Assembly: GCA_020284085.1 (NCBI GenBank) | Contig: JACEVL010000469.1 | Location: 396,001 to 460,000, forward strand | Length of the DNA: 64,000 nucleotides | Direction: 5' to 3' | DNA from: Aporrectodea caliginosa | Taxonomy: Eukaryota; Annelida; Clitellata; Crassiclitellata; Lumbricidae | Position numbers and translations under genes: made by a program | Notes under the pieces: model-generated | What the model saw: only the letters and a program-made list of their open reading frames with translations | What the model was told of the DNA's origin: nothing | Databases searched by the model: none | Part shown: one piece after another, positions 20,653 to 31,933 of the stretch | How the letters are laid out: the number at the start of each line of letters is the position of its first letter | How positions within the stretch are numbered: position 1 is the first letter of the stretch

Positions 20653-21351
20653 CACCGGTTCACCATGCCGAAACTGACTTGTGGCAAAAGGTTTAACATC
20701 CTACCTGCTGATTCTCCTATCCCCGCAGTGACAAGTAAGATATTGCTTTCCTACCCCCTCAAAGTCCGACTCACACCTCATCGTGGTGAGGGGGTGAACA
20801 ATCAAGTAGGAGATGGCCTGCTGGGGCTATGCCAACAGTGGTGAAGGTTTCGACCGAAGTACCACCTAGGGCGCTACGCGTGTTGCACAGGCCCAGCAGG
20901 AGCCCTGAAAAAGATTGGCCAACGTGAGCGGCAGCTCTCGGGCAGCAGCGAGACTTTAGTGGACTTGACGGAGGATCCAGCAGATGGACAACGGTAGGTC
21001 CATATCAATGGAGGGCATGTCTGGTAAATCCGGAACATGGCCTCCATACTGCGAGATGAAAAGGAACTGGGGAACCTACCATCTCACCATCTCCAAACAG
21101 CATCATGAAAAATTAATGGAATCCAAAGATACGCTGGAGGAATATTGTTGATAATGCGGCCGACCCTCGAAACGAGGATGGCTGAGAACAGAACAGAACC
21201 CTGAAGTCGTTACACTACGACGGTGATAGCTTAAGCCTGATCACGTTACAAAAACCGTTGAAGTAAGTTGAAGTATTCAGCATCACATACCAGGAAATGC
21301 ACATTTCACATGAAAACAGAATTTGGTCATTGATGTGAATAAACTCTTTAA
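20653..21351. repeat. 3' flank of cGLR-like copy A, with a ~450 bp insert
   Basis: Compared with copy B (40420-40635), an insert of about 450 bp lies at about 20750-21198. It ends in 'gaacagaacagaac', reminiscent of a retroposon tail, with a small hairpin CCTCG-AAA-CGAGG before it. It resembles a SINE or truncated LINE, but no promoter boxes were found. The remaining flanking sequence matches copy B. Confidence 0.5.
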
Positions 21352-24251
21352 TTACTTTTTAATAATATGAAACTTTCGTAGAAGAAATCTGCGAATGATG
21401 TCTTCAAACGGACGATTAGTTGTTTTCTGAGCAGCAAATTCAGTCATTGCTTCTGAATACGGAAGATCGCAGTCTTTACAGCATCTAACTTTTAAATATC
21501 TTGCTACAAAATGTCTTCCAAGAATACAGTGGCATCTAATGGTGTGACGGTTCAATTGAGATTTTGATACTTCATCATTCCAGTTAAAGTACATATCGTT
21601 GACAAACACGTTTTCAAAAGCTGAATTCACTGTTTTCCCAAATTTCCGCATCTCATCATTCAGCGGTGATAAATAATAACAGAGTGAGTGACATCCTAGC
21701 AAAGACTGTATGTCACTATCGAAAAAAAAGACAAAAGGTGGCAAGAACAAAACATTCGTATATGCAAACACATTAAAATCGTTATTCATTTCAGACTCAC
21801 GAAGAATTCGCTCACATAAGCGTAAAACTGCATCGTATTGGCGACACTTGTAAAGGTACAAAGCACGATAGCAATCTATTGTGTTGCTCTGGATGCCAAA
21901 GTCATTGCGAATCACTCTGTAGAATGATTTCTTATTTTCTAAAACATATTCCATCAAAGAATCAATTACTGTTTCTTTAATTATCATGGGATTCATACTT
22001 GAAGTCTCGGTTTCTGTAAACGCGTCTGTTCTGTGATAAACGATCTGTCTAGTAGCATTGAAATGAGTATCTGACTTCATCGCAGCAATGAACATCTTCT
22101 TTCTTAAAGCCTTCAGATATTCGTTCATAGGAAATGCTGAATCTGGTAAATCATGGCAAAAATCTAAACGCGTGAATTTTCTTTCGGCTAATAATACAGT
22201 TAAATACTGAGCAAAAACCTCTGGTGAAAGACGCAGATCAAGATAAAGCCGCCCACCAATGTAATGGAGATTACTGTCAGTGATCTTCTTATGTAGCACA
22301 CACAGTCCAACAATTTTTGCGATATCGTCAATAAACAACAAGCAACCTGCATTCAGTGTTTCCTTTTCATTTTGAGGAGTCTGATCTACGAGAACTGCCG
22401 AACAGAAGCGTATTGCTGTTTCGTATTCTGATGTGGCAAAATGGAGTGCAGCAAGATAGGCCAAAGCTGCAGGAGCAATGCCATTCGATTTAGAATCATC
22501 ATATTCTAGAGCTCCAACAAGAAACTCTTTTGACATGAGAGACACTAGTTGAAATTCTGAAGGGCTATTTGATCCAGTTAAATATTCCATGAGACCCTGA
22601 GCACGCAGGTATTGAAAGCGACTACTTTGTTCTGTGTACGTTTTCGGAAAGTTATGATACTGTGATCTTATTTTAGGGTGCATCAATATAGCTTCGACAA
22701 GTTCAACAAAGAGACTGCTCTGCCAAGATATCTCTCCGTAACGTAAACCATATGCAGCATGCAAACTATTCAGTACAATGAAATAGTACCTGAAACACAA
22801 GTTCTTCTCTATTACTGGAAGATATGTCATTACACTCGTTTGTTTTGGAATAAATCTTGGCTGGTATTTTAGGCCTACTTTTAAGTGTTGGCGCAACCCT
22901 GAATGATAGTCGTTTTTAAATAAACGACGACCAAACATAATAGAATCTGAGATACTGAAAGCAAGCAGTGTATCCAAAGCTTTAAATCGAAACTCTTTCC
23001 GAAATTGAAGGATAGGCAGCAAACAATCCATGAAGTCTGGTATTGCTTTTCTTGTTTTCCGATCTTCAAATTGTGTCCGAGTGATTGGCAGTATGTAATT
23101 TTCCACGAACCAAAAAGAAAGATTGCCAGAGTTGCGAAATTCATCTAGTCGTCTTTTGATCTGGTGAAGAATTGCGGAGTTCAATGGCTCATAAAATAGA
23201 TTTGCTTCAGGAATAAAATAGTTCGGACAGTATCTCCTCTTTAGCCATTCTAAAAGATGTTTTAGCAACTCACAGCAAATTGCAATTACAGAAAAGGAAT
23301 TCCACCATTCCGGTGGCATCTTTTCACAAGTCCATAACATCAGTGTCTTTAAATGATACGTACAGAGAACCTCATCCTCCTTTGGACAATCCTTTTGTAT
23401 CAATTCTTTCTTTGCGAAGAATCTCAGCAAATGATAGACAATCTGTTGGATTTGAGTCCAACTCTGAAGTAAAATTACTTCCGCGATTGAAAATGACAAT
23501 CTCCACTGTTGTTTATCGTCTCTGCAAGAACGATGTTGAGAATAAACCACATGACAACCATTTTGTACAACTTCGGAGATTGTATCCATTGTCGGCCATC
23601 CGTATTTTCTTAGTCGAGTAGGCCAATTTTTGGCTTCTGTAGGCCACTGAGGGCAAAATAAGGATTTGACTGAATCATTTCCCAAATATGGTTTGAATTT
23701 AGTTGAGATTTAATTGCTGGACCACAAACAGTGTTTGGCAGCGCGACGTCATTCGATGCTTGACTGGCATTCAGAGCTACTGAATAAGCTGTTGCTAAAG
23801 AAGTCAAATCTATTGACAGGTATTCACCTGGATGAGCTTCATAGTTAAATTCGTACTTTTTACATTTCCAGTTATAGTTCATTTCACCCATATTTCGTAA
23901 TAGAACAAAACCTGGATATTTATGGTATGGTTCAATCTTGTAGAACATAATCCTATCGGATAGGCCACTCATATCACTTGGCAACACTGAAAAGTCGTCA
24001 GTGAAAGCCAGCATGTCAGTGTTGCATATTAACGCATCAGTGTCGCCGATGCATGTATTCAGCGGTACAATATAGAACTCCTCAGTGCTGCCACAGGAAA
24101 TCGTATATTCTTTTTTTGCAGGATTCCGTGACATGATTATGTCATGCATGCAATCATAAACAGTAGAGAACGGTTTTGGAAGTAATTGACAAGTTCTAAG
24201 GATGAACACAGAAGCCATTTCTTCAATCAATTTAACCGCATGGTCCGTCAT
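21352..24251 (-). pseudogene. Mab-21/cGAS-like receptor (cGLR-like) gene, copy A, one frameshift
   Basis: Two minus-strand frames abut: 23610-24251 (213 residues) and 21352-23685 (777 residues). The first holds the nucleotidyltransferase signature: SCGS at residues 52-55, then GDTDAL at 69-74, fitting the hG[GS]...[DE]h[DE] motif of cGAS-like enzymes. The second begins near the expected third acidic residue (NDSVKSLFCPQWP). It then carries the Mab-21 hallmarks GWPTMDTISEVV, WRLSFSIAEVILLQSWT and LCTYHLKTLMLW. A long helical C-terminal extension includes two TPR-like stretches (AALHFATSEYETAIRFCSAV; RALYLYKCRQYDAVLRLCER). In known cGLRs such domains sense nucleic acid and make cyclic dinucleotides or similar messengers for STING; here that is inference. 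Against copy B, one base is missing near 23690, just before the third acidic residue. A TTTTCAATTTTAG acceptor-like site touches the ATG, so the coding region may be one large exon. Confidence 0.85.
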
Positions 24252-24960
24252 CTAAAATTGAAAAGACATATCTGCCGCAGGAAAAATCACCATCATCGTC
24301 ATCATTACCATAATTATATCACCTTCATCATAGCCATTATCGTCATAATCATATCACCATCACAGTTATCGTCTTCATAAAAGTCATCATCATCATCATA
24401 ATCGTCGTAGTCATTAACGAAAAGGAAGTGTTCTAGTCGTCATTCTAATCAAATTGTAACAACCACTTTAATCTGTCACATTTTGGATGGTCATTTCATA
24501 ACCTGGACCTACTTTCAGCTATTCTAAAACTCTCAGTCATCGGTGTCGATAAGTGACCTGTAGGCTACTTAAATATACAACCACAAACACAGGTAATTAA
24601 AATTTAATGAGACATAATTATGATGCGAAGCAATCTCTACTGGTCAACGCCTTTCACTGGAAAAATCTAAAAACGTTGGACTACGTATAATGTTTTGGCA
24701 TCCCGTTGATTTAGCAACCAACGGAGACATAGAAGTAGATTATGTTCGTTTCATTGGAAGTCAATGATGTAATATTTCAGAGACCTCTATTTCGAAAAAT
24801 CTTCATTTGAGGACAATCAATGGCAAATGCCTTTAAAACTAAACATTGGATGTCGGTGTGGAAATAAAAGGCACAGCATGTGGAAACCATCTGCAACCAT
24901 TTATCATTTTCAGCAGCATCTTACTCGACTTCAGCAACAGTTTCAAACATGCATATATGT
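24252..24960. repeat. 5' flank of copy A, shared with unit U
   Basis: A degenerate (ATC/TCA) stretch (24280-24410) lies immediately upstream of the start codon. Sequence from about 24560 matches the flank of copy B (46160-46660) and the dispersed unit U at 3710. It holds no gene of its own. Confidence 0.65.
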
Positions 24961-25729
24961 CCAATATCAGAAAACCTGTCTGGATTTTTTAGATCGATTA
25001 TATTTATTTGCTAAGTATTTGGTCAATCTAACTGTCACCTCGAATGAGTTCCCACAATACTATGTTATCAAATATCTTTAGCCAAAAATAATAATAGTTT
25101 AAATAAAATACAAACTTTATCATTTTTTATTTTTCTGGCAGAGGAATAATACGCTACAACACTTTTAGTGGGGTCCGAGAGCTGCCACTATTGCCGAAAT
25201 ATTTCACATCTGGCAACCACTGCGTCCCTTTGGTTCCAGATAGTAAGTACATGGGTTCGAGTATTAAAAGCCCGAGACACAAATTTTCAGCCCTATCTTC
25301 TCTGTTCATGGCAGCCATTTTACAAAATGGCTGGCCGCCCCATACATATTGTTCAATATCCTTCATACCAAGAAAGCAATCGATACGTGAACGTCCTGGT
25401 AGTCGGATACCCAGGTATTTTACATAACACACAGCTCTGAGAACTTATGTACAAGTGCGAGGTTTGGCCCCTCGCGTTGTAGTACGGACCGAAAGTCTAT
25501 GTGTAGATTGAGAATGTAATAGAGAGAGGACCTTCACTATCAGAGTGCCGTAGAGATCCATACCGGTGTATTTGAAAGCAGAATTTATCACTGTGCTGCT
25601 CGATAATTGCCAACTTATTCCGTCAGCTGTGTTGCATAACAGTATACGTGCGTGGCCGGTATGGCACACACGGAATTGGAGCGAGAGACAAGTGATGGGG
25701 AAGAAGCGTTGCCAACTGGACAGGACTGC
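24961..25729. other. Unassigned interval
   Basis: No recognised gene. A near-perfect palindrome, CAGCCATTTT-AC-AAAATGGCTG, lies at about 25311-25332. Open frames on both strands between 25150 and 25440 overlap heavily and have no domain. Confidence 0.4.
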
Positions 25730-25733
25730 TTAA

Positions 25734-26000
25734 CCCATTAATGCCCAAACTTTTCCCCCAATGACCAATCTTTATGATACTTGGGAATATAAGAAATGAT
25801 GCAAGGGTAAGGTCCTTGGAACTTATATTTATGTGATTCCGCGATAAGCCGCTAGATGGCGCGCTGTTCCCATTTGGGAACATTAGGCACATAATGGAGT
25901 CTGTTCCCATTTGGGAACACCATGCAAATTTATTGCAGATTGTCTATTAAATTTTCAGTTTTCAGTTACTTCAATAGTTTTACTTTATGCACAGCATATA
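25734..26000. mobile_element. TTAA-type (piggyBac-like) left end
   Basis: TTAA at 25730-25733 is followed by CCCATTAATGCCCAAAC. Two copies of the palindrome GTTCCCATTTGGGAAC (25866-25881 and 25903-25918) lie inside. The right end was not found, so the extent is uncertain. Confidence 0.55.
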
Positions 26001-26065
26001 GGCTGCTTTGCTAGAGCCTAGAGCAATAAAACCACACATCAATGTTAAAGTAACTAGTAGGATAT

Positions 26066-26330
26066 AAGTAGCGGTTTGGGGACATTGCCACTCCTCAAGA
26101 ACGACTTGGGGACATTTTCCCTTCCCCAAGCGCTTTTGGGACATTGCCACTCCCCGAGAACGATTTTGGGGACTGATCCACTCCCCAAGACCGATTTTGA
26201 GGCTTTTGGGGACATTACCAGTCTTCCAAGACCGATTTTGTGGACATTACCCCTCCAAAGACCGCATTTGAGTTAACTTCAGTCTTCCGAGCCCGATCTC
26301 GATGGAGCATGTATTATTTTAATAACTACC
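26066..26330. repeat. Minisatellite, ~32-36 bp unit
   Basis: Six or seven diverged copies of a unit like 'TTTTGGGGACATTGCCACTC' followed by 'cccaagaccga'. The terminal ~60 bp ('aagaccgcatttgagttaac', then 'agtcttcc..gag') is repeated again at 26521-26580. Confidence 0.75.
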
Positions 26331-26805
26331 TGCCTGCCTAGGTGTCACCTCACCTATAGTCCTTATCAAGTTACTGTAACGAACCTGAGAGCACCACTCT
26401 CCCGAATACTCAGCTCTAAGCACAACATTCCAACAAGCTACCCAGCCTGTACTCTGGTAATTGGCTTCTCACAATTTGAAAAGCCAATAAGTCTCAGGAT
26501 TTTGAATACATTACCAACCCAAGACCGCATTTGAGTTAACCAGTCTTCCAGAGCCCCATCTCTGGAGGTTGTATTATTTTGGTACTCTATTGTATTGTTC
26601 GGTACACTACAGTTTGGGGCCAAGACCAGCAGCCTCGCATGGGTCAGGCCAATTCTATTTTTGCACTCACAGAATATTAAAAAATAATCAATTGAACAAA
26701 TATATAGATTAATATATACATGTAAAATGACAGGGAAAAATTCTTGCTAATATCTTTCAATCGGTAAAACAACTTTCTGCTCTCGTAGGTGCATCGGGCA
26801 GTATT
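26331..26805. other. Unassigned interval
   Basis: Apart from the duplicated ~60 bp at 26521-26580, nothing was recognised. Confidence 0.35.
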
Positions 26806-26813
26806 GTTTTACT

Positions 26814-27071
26814 CAGTGCTTTTTTCTAGGAAAAAAGGTTCCGGAACTCAACAAATTCAGAACAATTATAATGGCATATTCTGTGCTAATATTTATATTT
26901 CATATATTTTAGTATCACTAGACAATGAAAGCACTGAAATAAAATTAAAGTATTAAAATAATTTTAAATAGTATTTTTTAATAAATTATTAAAATTAATT
27001 AAAATATTATTAATATTGAAAAAAGGTCCCGGAACGCCGTTCCGGACCGCTCCGGCTGAAAAAAAGCACTG
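26814..27071. mobile_element. hAT-type non-autonomous element 2 (258 bp)
   Basis: A perfect 8 bp target duplication, GTTTTACT, lies at 26806-26813 and 27072-27079. The ends read CAGTGCTTTTTTC and GAAAAAAAGCACTG. CCGGAAC/GTTCCGG words lie inside both ends and the centre is AT-rich. There is no coding capacity. Confidence 0.92.
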
Positions 27072-27079
27072 GTTTTACT

Positions 27080-27690
27080 CACCTATCTCTGTTGCGTAAT
27101 GGTGGTGGGACGAGTCATATGCGCTAGAGGGAATGCAGGGCTTCAATTGTTTGCCTAATTATTTGTCTTTTGATTACCGGAACTTCCGGAAGTGAAAACA
27201 ATAACTAATAATACGTGAAAATGGCATGAATGCAGCTTCACAACGTAAACCGATATTTCTACATAAACTTTGTCAAGCAACTACAGATTTAGAACTTATA
27301 AATATTAAGCTGAAACAGATACTGAAGATGAAGTGAGAAGCCAGTTTGGAGGCATTCGCACAAAACAACGGGAGTAACTTGCAATAACTGCAAGGACCAC
27401 CGACATAAGTATTTGACTGCCGTGAACAATAACGAAATTTGCCCCAATGGTCATCTAAGAATAGTCATTCATTATACGTCAGAAATGGTCGCACAGTTCT
27501 AAAATTTAGTCGCATTTAATATGTAAGTATGTAATGAGTTCGAGTAAACATCATGTTTGTCTAGTAAAGATTATCTAATTAAATATGATTTGGACAAGAC
27601 TCTTACTTAAGAAAGCATGTTCTGCGTATTAGCTAATACTAGTTTATTATGGTCCAAGTCGTGTCTCCTCTGTATTAGTCCATTAAATTG
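27080..27690. repeat. Fragment of the 33 kb/39 kb TTAA-element family, then unassigned
   Basis: 27110-27270 ('agagggaatgcagggcttca', 'taccggaa', 'aatggc.tgaat') resembles the interior of the elements at 33180-34328 and 38761-39544, without termini. Nothing was recognised in the rest. Confidence 0.5.
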
Positions 27691-28165
27691 TGAAGGCGGA
27701 GTAGCTTCATAATTATAGATCAAGTGTCAAATTAGAAGGACGAGATGAGAGGAGAGGTCCATAGAGTGTGAGTCCTAAAAAGTAAACCGACCGCGGGTTG
27801 CATTGTAACTAATTGACGAATGAGTGCTGGTTGATTTGTTTGTGGCGAGATATAATATTATAGATAACCAGTTATCGTTTCTCAGAGGTAAAGCAAACAA
27901 GCATTGCCTGGATAGCATCAACAGCTGGTTTCAACGAAAAAGAGACAGCTGCCTTACCGGGTCTATTCAATCAATCGCGTGCACCGGGACTGGACAGTTG
28001 CTCATCTAGGCTTTAGCATTGAAATTGTATTTTTAATTTGAATAATTATTTATATTTTCCAAGACGATACTAAGAAATTTGGGTATTGTTTATTTTCTAA
28101 ACAAAGGTTTGGTACTATACCTCCGTCGAAAAAGTTGAAGAACGGGCGTCCCTCGCACAGCGAAT
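27690..28165. repeat. Dispersed repeat unit U, partial copy
   Basis: It aligns with 46930-47460, including 'gcattgcctggatagcat' and 'gggcgtccctcgca', and ends at the (ATC)n tract. It is more diverged than the copies at 3.7 and 46.3 kb. Confidence 0.7.
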
Positions 28166-28172
28166 TATTATT

Positions 28173-28228
<56 letters not shown>

Positions 28229-28301
28229 TCATCATCATCATCATCATCCCATCATCATCATCAGATCATCATCACCATCATCATTATCATCATCATCATC
28301 A

Positions 28302-28363
<62 letters not shown>

Positions 28364-28557
28364 TTATAAAAGACTTCAACATTATCTATAATTGTGGAAA
28401 ATTGTCTGGAAAATCCCTATCATCTATCTCTTTACCGGCGAAAGTGCCCCCAAAGGCCACTGCATTAAAACGTTGTATCGTCATTGAGATATTGGATTAA
28501 AAAGATTATTATTATGGATCTAGTTATTATTATTATTTTTATTATTAAGGAAGGTCA

Positions 28558-28612
<55 letters not shown>
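28166..28612. repeat. Compound (ATC)n/(ATT)n microsatellites
   Basis: (ATC)n with interruptions covers about 28166-28300, (ATT)n about 28301-28361, and a second (ATT)n 28557-28612. Between them is a 120 bp unique segment with 'attaaaacgttgtatcg', similar to 52870-52895. Confidence 0.92.
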
Positions 28613-28614
<2 letters not shown>

Positions 28615-29419
28615 GAAAGTAGCTAGACATGCCTATAACATACCGTGAAATACCTGTAACTTTTTCTTTGTTTCTCTATTACAAAGTCCCGATGTCTACA
28701 AAACAAGACAAATGAAAACTAAACAATCCTCGAAAACGATAATTGCCTAGGTCATACAGCGGCCCAATTCCTGTAAGAATTCTAACGTTTACGTTTATCA
28801 GTGCGATATATACTATCATCGCCATTTAAGTCTTACCACTGTTAGCAGTAGCAGTTATTCATTATGGACTTTGCTGACCCTCGTAAATTGCAACTTTTGT
28901 TTTGCATATCTTGCGAGCGCATCGATTTGTATAAAACGCCATTTATGGCTATCTTCAAACTTCAACGTTACGTTGTTTGCATCAAGATTTTAGCCAAAGC
29001 AACCCACCAATATCTTTGTCACCCTTGGATTTTATCTTGCCCCTCATCACTGCTAAAGCGGTTTGGCATAACTAAGTATTTAGGCCTAGTTGTTGATCGT
29101 CGCTCGCTCAATGATTCTGCGTCACTGGAAATTAACAGATCAATTTTCCAAGGGCTTCGCTTTTACTTTCGATTTCAAATCTTTATTTGCAAGACTAACC
29201 AATTCAATAAAATTTATCGATCACATTTTAGGATCTATAATTGAAGACAGAAGAATTCAATTGCAAGTGTTCTCAACCATCGTAAAAGCCTGAATTGATT
29301 TGTAATTGGCCTCTTGCGTTTAACTATAATATTATCGTCATAATAATTATAATTGGCTAACCTATGACGGCCCCACCCATGGCATCGGAGCAACGCTGCA
29401 TTTGCAAAATTCGATCGCA
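28613..29419. other. Unassigned interval
   Basis: No supported gene. A 126-residue frame at 28864-29244 has no recognisable domain and ordinary non-coding composition. Confidence 0.35.
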
Positions 29420-29525
29420 ACTATAACTATAACTATAAACTAAAAATATATTACTAACTATAACTCTATAACTATAACTAAAATTAAAAACCATTAACTA
29501 TAACTGTAACTAGATAACTAAAATA
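29420..29525. repeat. Degenerate (AACTAT)n tract
   Basis: Repeats of 'taactataactataac' with A-rich interruptions lie just left of the Polinton remnant. Confidence 0.85.
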
Positions 29526-29636
29526 AAATCTGTAAGAGAAATCACAGACTGAACCTGAGTTTCTCATGTTCAAACTTGTGTAACGGTCTTATCCATTGTC
29601 GCGACATTTTTATAAATAGGATAAAAAAGTTTTAAA

Positions 29637-30248
29637 TTATAACAACCACCCGAGAATCGGAATGTTTGAAAATGGAGAATTAGGACCGAGTATAAGCCCT
29701 TTACCAGTTTTCATATACAACCCTTTACCAGTTTTCATATAGAGACCGTCTCCTTGACCATCTAATCCAGATCCCCTCCACGGTTTTAGGTAAAGACCTT
29801 CTCCTTGTTGAACTATCTTGGCGTTTCTGTCTCCTCTTCTGATGTATATCACACCTCCGGATCCGCTAATTTTATCGATGACTTTCGAAGCAGCTGCAGA
29901 GCCTAAACCGGCTAAAGCTCCTGTCGCGAGACCTGGTAGTACTTTGGAAAGAAGGAATTTAGCAGCCGTTGCTAGAAACGGTAGAATAGCGCCGATGAAT
30001 CCTCCTTCGACTTTGGCATTATAAACTAACTGCGTTTTACTCATTTTAATCGTCACACCCTTCCCATTCTCATACGCTTTAGCCATCTTGTTAAGTTGCG
30101 CCTGAGTTAGAGCTAATACGTGGTCCCCCGACAGATCATCGTGAGATAGTCTAATACTCACACCGTCGCACCCCGCTTCGAGCGCGCGTTTAATTTTATC
30201 TTTTTGTCCTTCTGAAATATTAACTTTTATATTCGTGTACCGACTCAT
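29637..30248 (-). CDS. Polinton minor virion protein-like (hydrophobic, Gly-rich)
   Basis: The 203-residue open frame begins MSRYTNIKVNISEGQ. Residues 1-80 are a charged domain containing LTQAQLNKMAKAYENGKGV and IKMSKTQLVYNAKVEGG. A hydrophobic, alanine/glycine-rich stretch of about 40 residues follows (GAILPFLATAAKFLLSKVLP, then GLATGALAGLGSAAASKV). This could insert in membranes. The C-terminal third is Gly-rich with a tandem repeat (LYMKTGKG twice). The architecture recalls small membrane-active or core proteins of adenovirus-like virions, and similar frames recur in animal Polintons; this parallel is from general knowledge and not tested here. It lies downstream of the penton-like gene on the same strand, with a 39 bp gap. 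Confidence 0.55.
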   Translation of the reverse strand: MSRYTNIKVNISEGQKDKIKRALEAGCDGVSIRLSHDDLSGDHVLALTQAQLNKMAKAYENGKGVTIKMSKTQLVYNAKVEGGFIGAILPFLATAAKFLLSKVLPGLATGALAGLGSAAASKVIDKISGSGGVIYIRRGDRNAKIVQQGEGLYLKPWRGSGLDGQGDGLYMKTGKGLYMKTGKGLILGPNSPFSNIPILGWLL

Positions 30249-30287
30249 TTTATATATAACTTATATAAGATAAACTTTTAATAGTAC

Positions 30288-31079
30288 TCACACTTCTCTG
30301 ATGTGAAATCTAATCGACAGTTCCTCTCCTCTAAGGTTAACCAACTTTCCATTTTGGTCGGTAAGTTTCGTTTCCATCGATGAAATCGTGCTCAGCGTGA
30401 CTGGAAGATACACTAAATTAGTGGGTACTTCGATAATCTTATAACCAGGTCCTACGTTAGGAAAAAACGAATATAACACGTTCCCCGTCGTTCCGTTAAC
30501 GTACGAAGCTCCGATTATATCGCTAGTCACTCTCAAACTGCTTACGTTCATTATGTTCACTATTTGTTCAGATTCGTTATACCCCTCCGAATATGTCCGG
30601 CTATCAAAACCTAAAACCGTTCTAATCGAGTTGTTCGGCATGAAATCAACTACATAAAGAGGCGCAATAGTTAACACGGACTTTAACGTATTGCTGTTCG
30701 GTTCTATCGAAATATTAGGTTGTGCGTTTGCAACATCGTAATGCCCGTTCTCTTTCATAATTCTCTGTAGGTAATCGTTAATATCCGTAATTTCATAACA
30801 CCCCTCCGGGACGTTTACATCGAACCACGTAACACCTTCATCGGGTGAATATCTCAAGTGGTTGTTCGTAGCGTCAATATTCGGAAAAGAAAAATAAGTC
30901 TCTAGATTAAGAAGAGACATTTCGTACTTTTTACCCGCGTCCAGTTCGATTAGCGGATTAAACTGAGTCCTAATCTTCGCGTTCTTTTTACTCAACAAAA
31001 TATAGAAAGACGATTTTGGACTCGTGTTACGTTCCGTCTGTTCCATGTTAGTCGATAGCTTTTCGAGAGCAGATTCCAT
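30288..31079 (-). CDS. Polinton penton-like minor capsid protein
   Basis: The 263-residue open frame is the usual length for the single jelly-roll vertex protein of Polintons. It is beta-rich by eye. It has a short N-terminal arm, then SFYILLSKKNAKIRTQFNPL, RYSPDEGVTWFDVNVPEGCY, a central region with DFMPNNSIRTVLGF, and ends LSIRFHIREV. There is no signal peptide or membrane segment. It lies between the ATPase and the minor virion-like gene, on the same strand as both, which fits a morphogenesis block. The name rests on length, position and remembered similarity, so the exact capsid role is an inference. The reading frame is intact. Confidence 0.6.
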   Translation of the reverse strand: MESALEKLSTNMEQTERNTSPKSSFYILLSKKNAKIRTQFNPLIELDAGKKYEMSLLNLETYFSFPNIDATNNHLRYSPDEGVTWFDVNVPEGCYEITDINDYLQRIMKENGHYDVANAQPNISIEPNSNTLKSVLTIAPLYVVDFMPNNSIRTVLGFDSRTYSEGYNESEQIVNIMNVSSLRVTSDIIGASYVNGTTGNVLYSFFPNVGPGYKIIEVPTNLVYLPVTLSTISSMETKLTDQNGKLVNLRGEELSIRFHIREV

Positions 31080-31147
31080 TCTTTTTTTTTTATATTAATA
31101 TATATTATTAAATAGTCGTCGGTATGTAGAATTCATCAAATCCGCAT

Positions 31148-31893
31148 CTATACTTTCCTTATGTCAGCGCCACTGGACGAATCGATTACTAGGAATCCGT
31201 GGCGACGTTCCCAAACAGTTTTGCATAGGTTCTTAAACTCTTCCTTAGGCATGTCTTCTTCGCCTACATGATCGTGATAGATATGATCAATATTTTTCAG
31301 ATCTTGAGGAAATAAACAGATAAAATTTGCGTTCTCTCTTATGGTTTGCCGAGGCAGTTTGAAATAATTTTGTGCGAGATAAAAACAATCTACGTTACTA
31401 TGCCTTCCTCTTATGTAATACGATTCGCATTTGTTCTGCTTTTCTAACTGCAGGTCATCAAAGATCATCAAGTTCTTCTTCTCACGGTTCAAATCTCTCG
31501 GATCTGGCACGTCTTCAACTTTCGAAAAACTTGGCAGTTCATATCAGATTTCTCGGTTTAAGTTTTAGCCAATTCCTCAACGAAAAACGCCGGTGGAACG
31601 TTTTGTCTCATAATCTCGTCTTTACTGTTGAATAGTGCAACGATTGCTTCTTTCGGTAATTTTTCTTCCAATGCTTTCTTAAGTATCTTATACTCTGGTT
31701 GAAAGAGAGATCTTCCGAATACCTGTAGGTTATCGTAGTCTAACCATTCGGGTCTCAAGAGTAAATTCAGCAGTAAAGTCGTCTTACCACATCCAGACTT
31801 GCCCACAATCAAACCTCTTATACTTTTAGGTAATAGCGGGTTGTTTAATCTTTTCGATGCGTTTTCGTTCCACGATAAATCCTTAACTTCCAT
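31148..31893 (-). pseudogene. Polinton A32/FtsK-HerA-type packaging ATPase, frameshifted
   Basis: The N-terminal frame (31558-31893, 111 residues) has the Walker A motif IVGKSGCGKTTLLLNLLL near residues 31-48. The C-terminal frame (31148-31510) has the Walker B motif NLMIFDDL, then a conserved-looking RGRHSNVDCFYLAQNYFKLP that fits the sensor region of viral genome-packaging ATPases. The two parts lie in different frames, with a break at about 31540-31560, so no full-length protein can be made as written. In related elements this ATPase drives DNA into the capsid. It starts 40 bp from the divergent phospholipase-like gene, suggesting a shared bidirectional promoter region. Confidence 0.85.
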
Positions 31894-31933
31894 GATCGTT
31901 TTAAATATAAATGTTTTCGTATTTAAAATAACA

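Noticed and set aside
21165..21198. Hammerhead ribozyme near the hairpin CCTCG-AAA-CGAGG
   Set aside because: The conserved CTGATGA core is absent.
25154..25440. Opposed ~90-residue frames
   Set aside because: Both strands are open over the same bases, no domain is present, and a palindrome inflates the apparent symmetry.
28864..29244. 126-residue frame left of the Polinton
   Set aside because: No similarity to Polinton or host families recognised, and composition like the surroundings.
29420..29525. Telomeric repeat relic
   Set aside because: (AACTAT)n differs from the animal TTAGGG repeat and is irregular.
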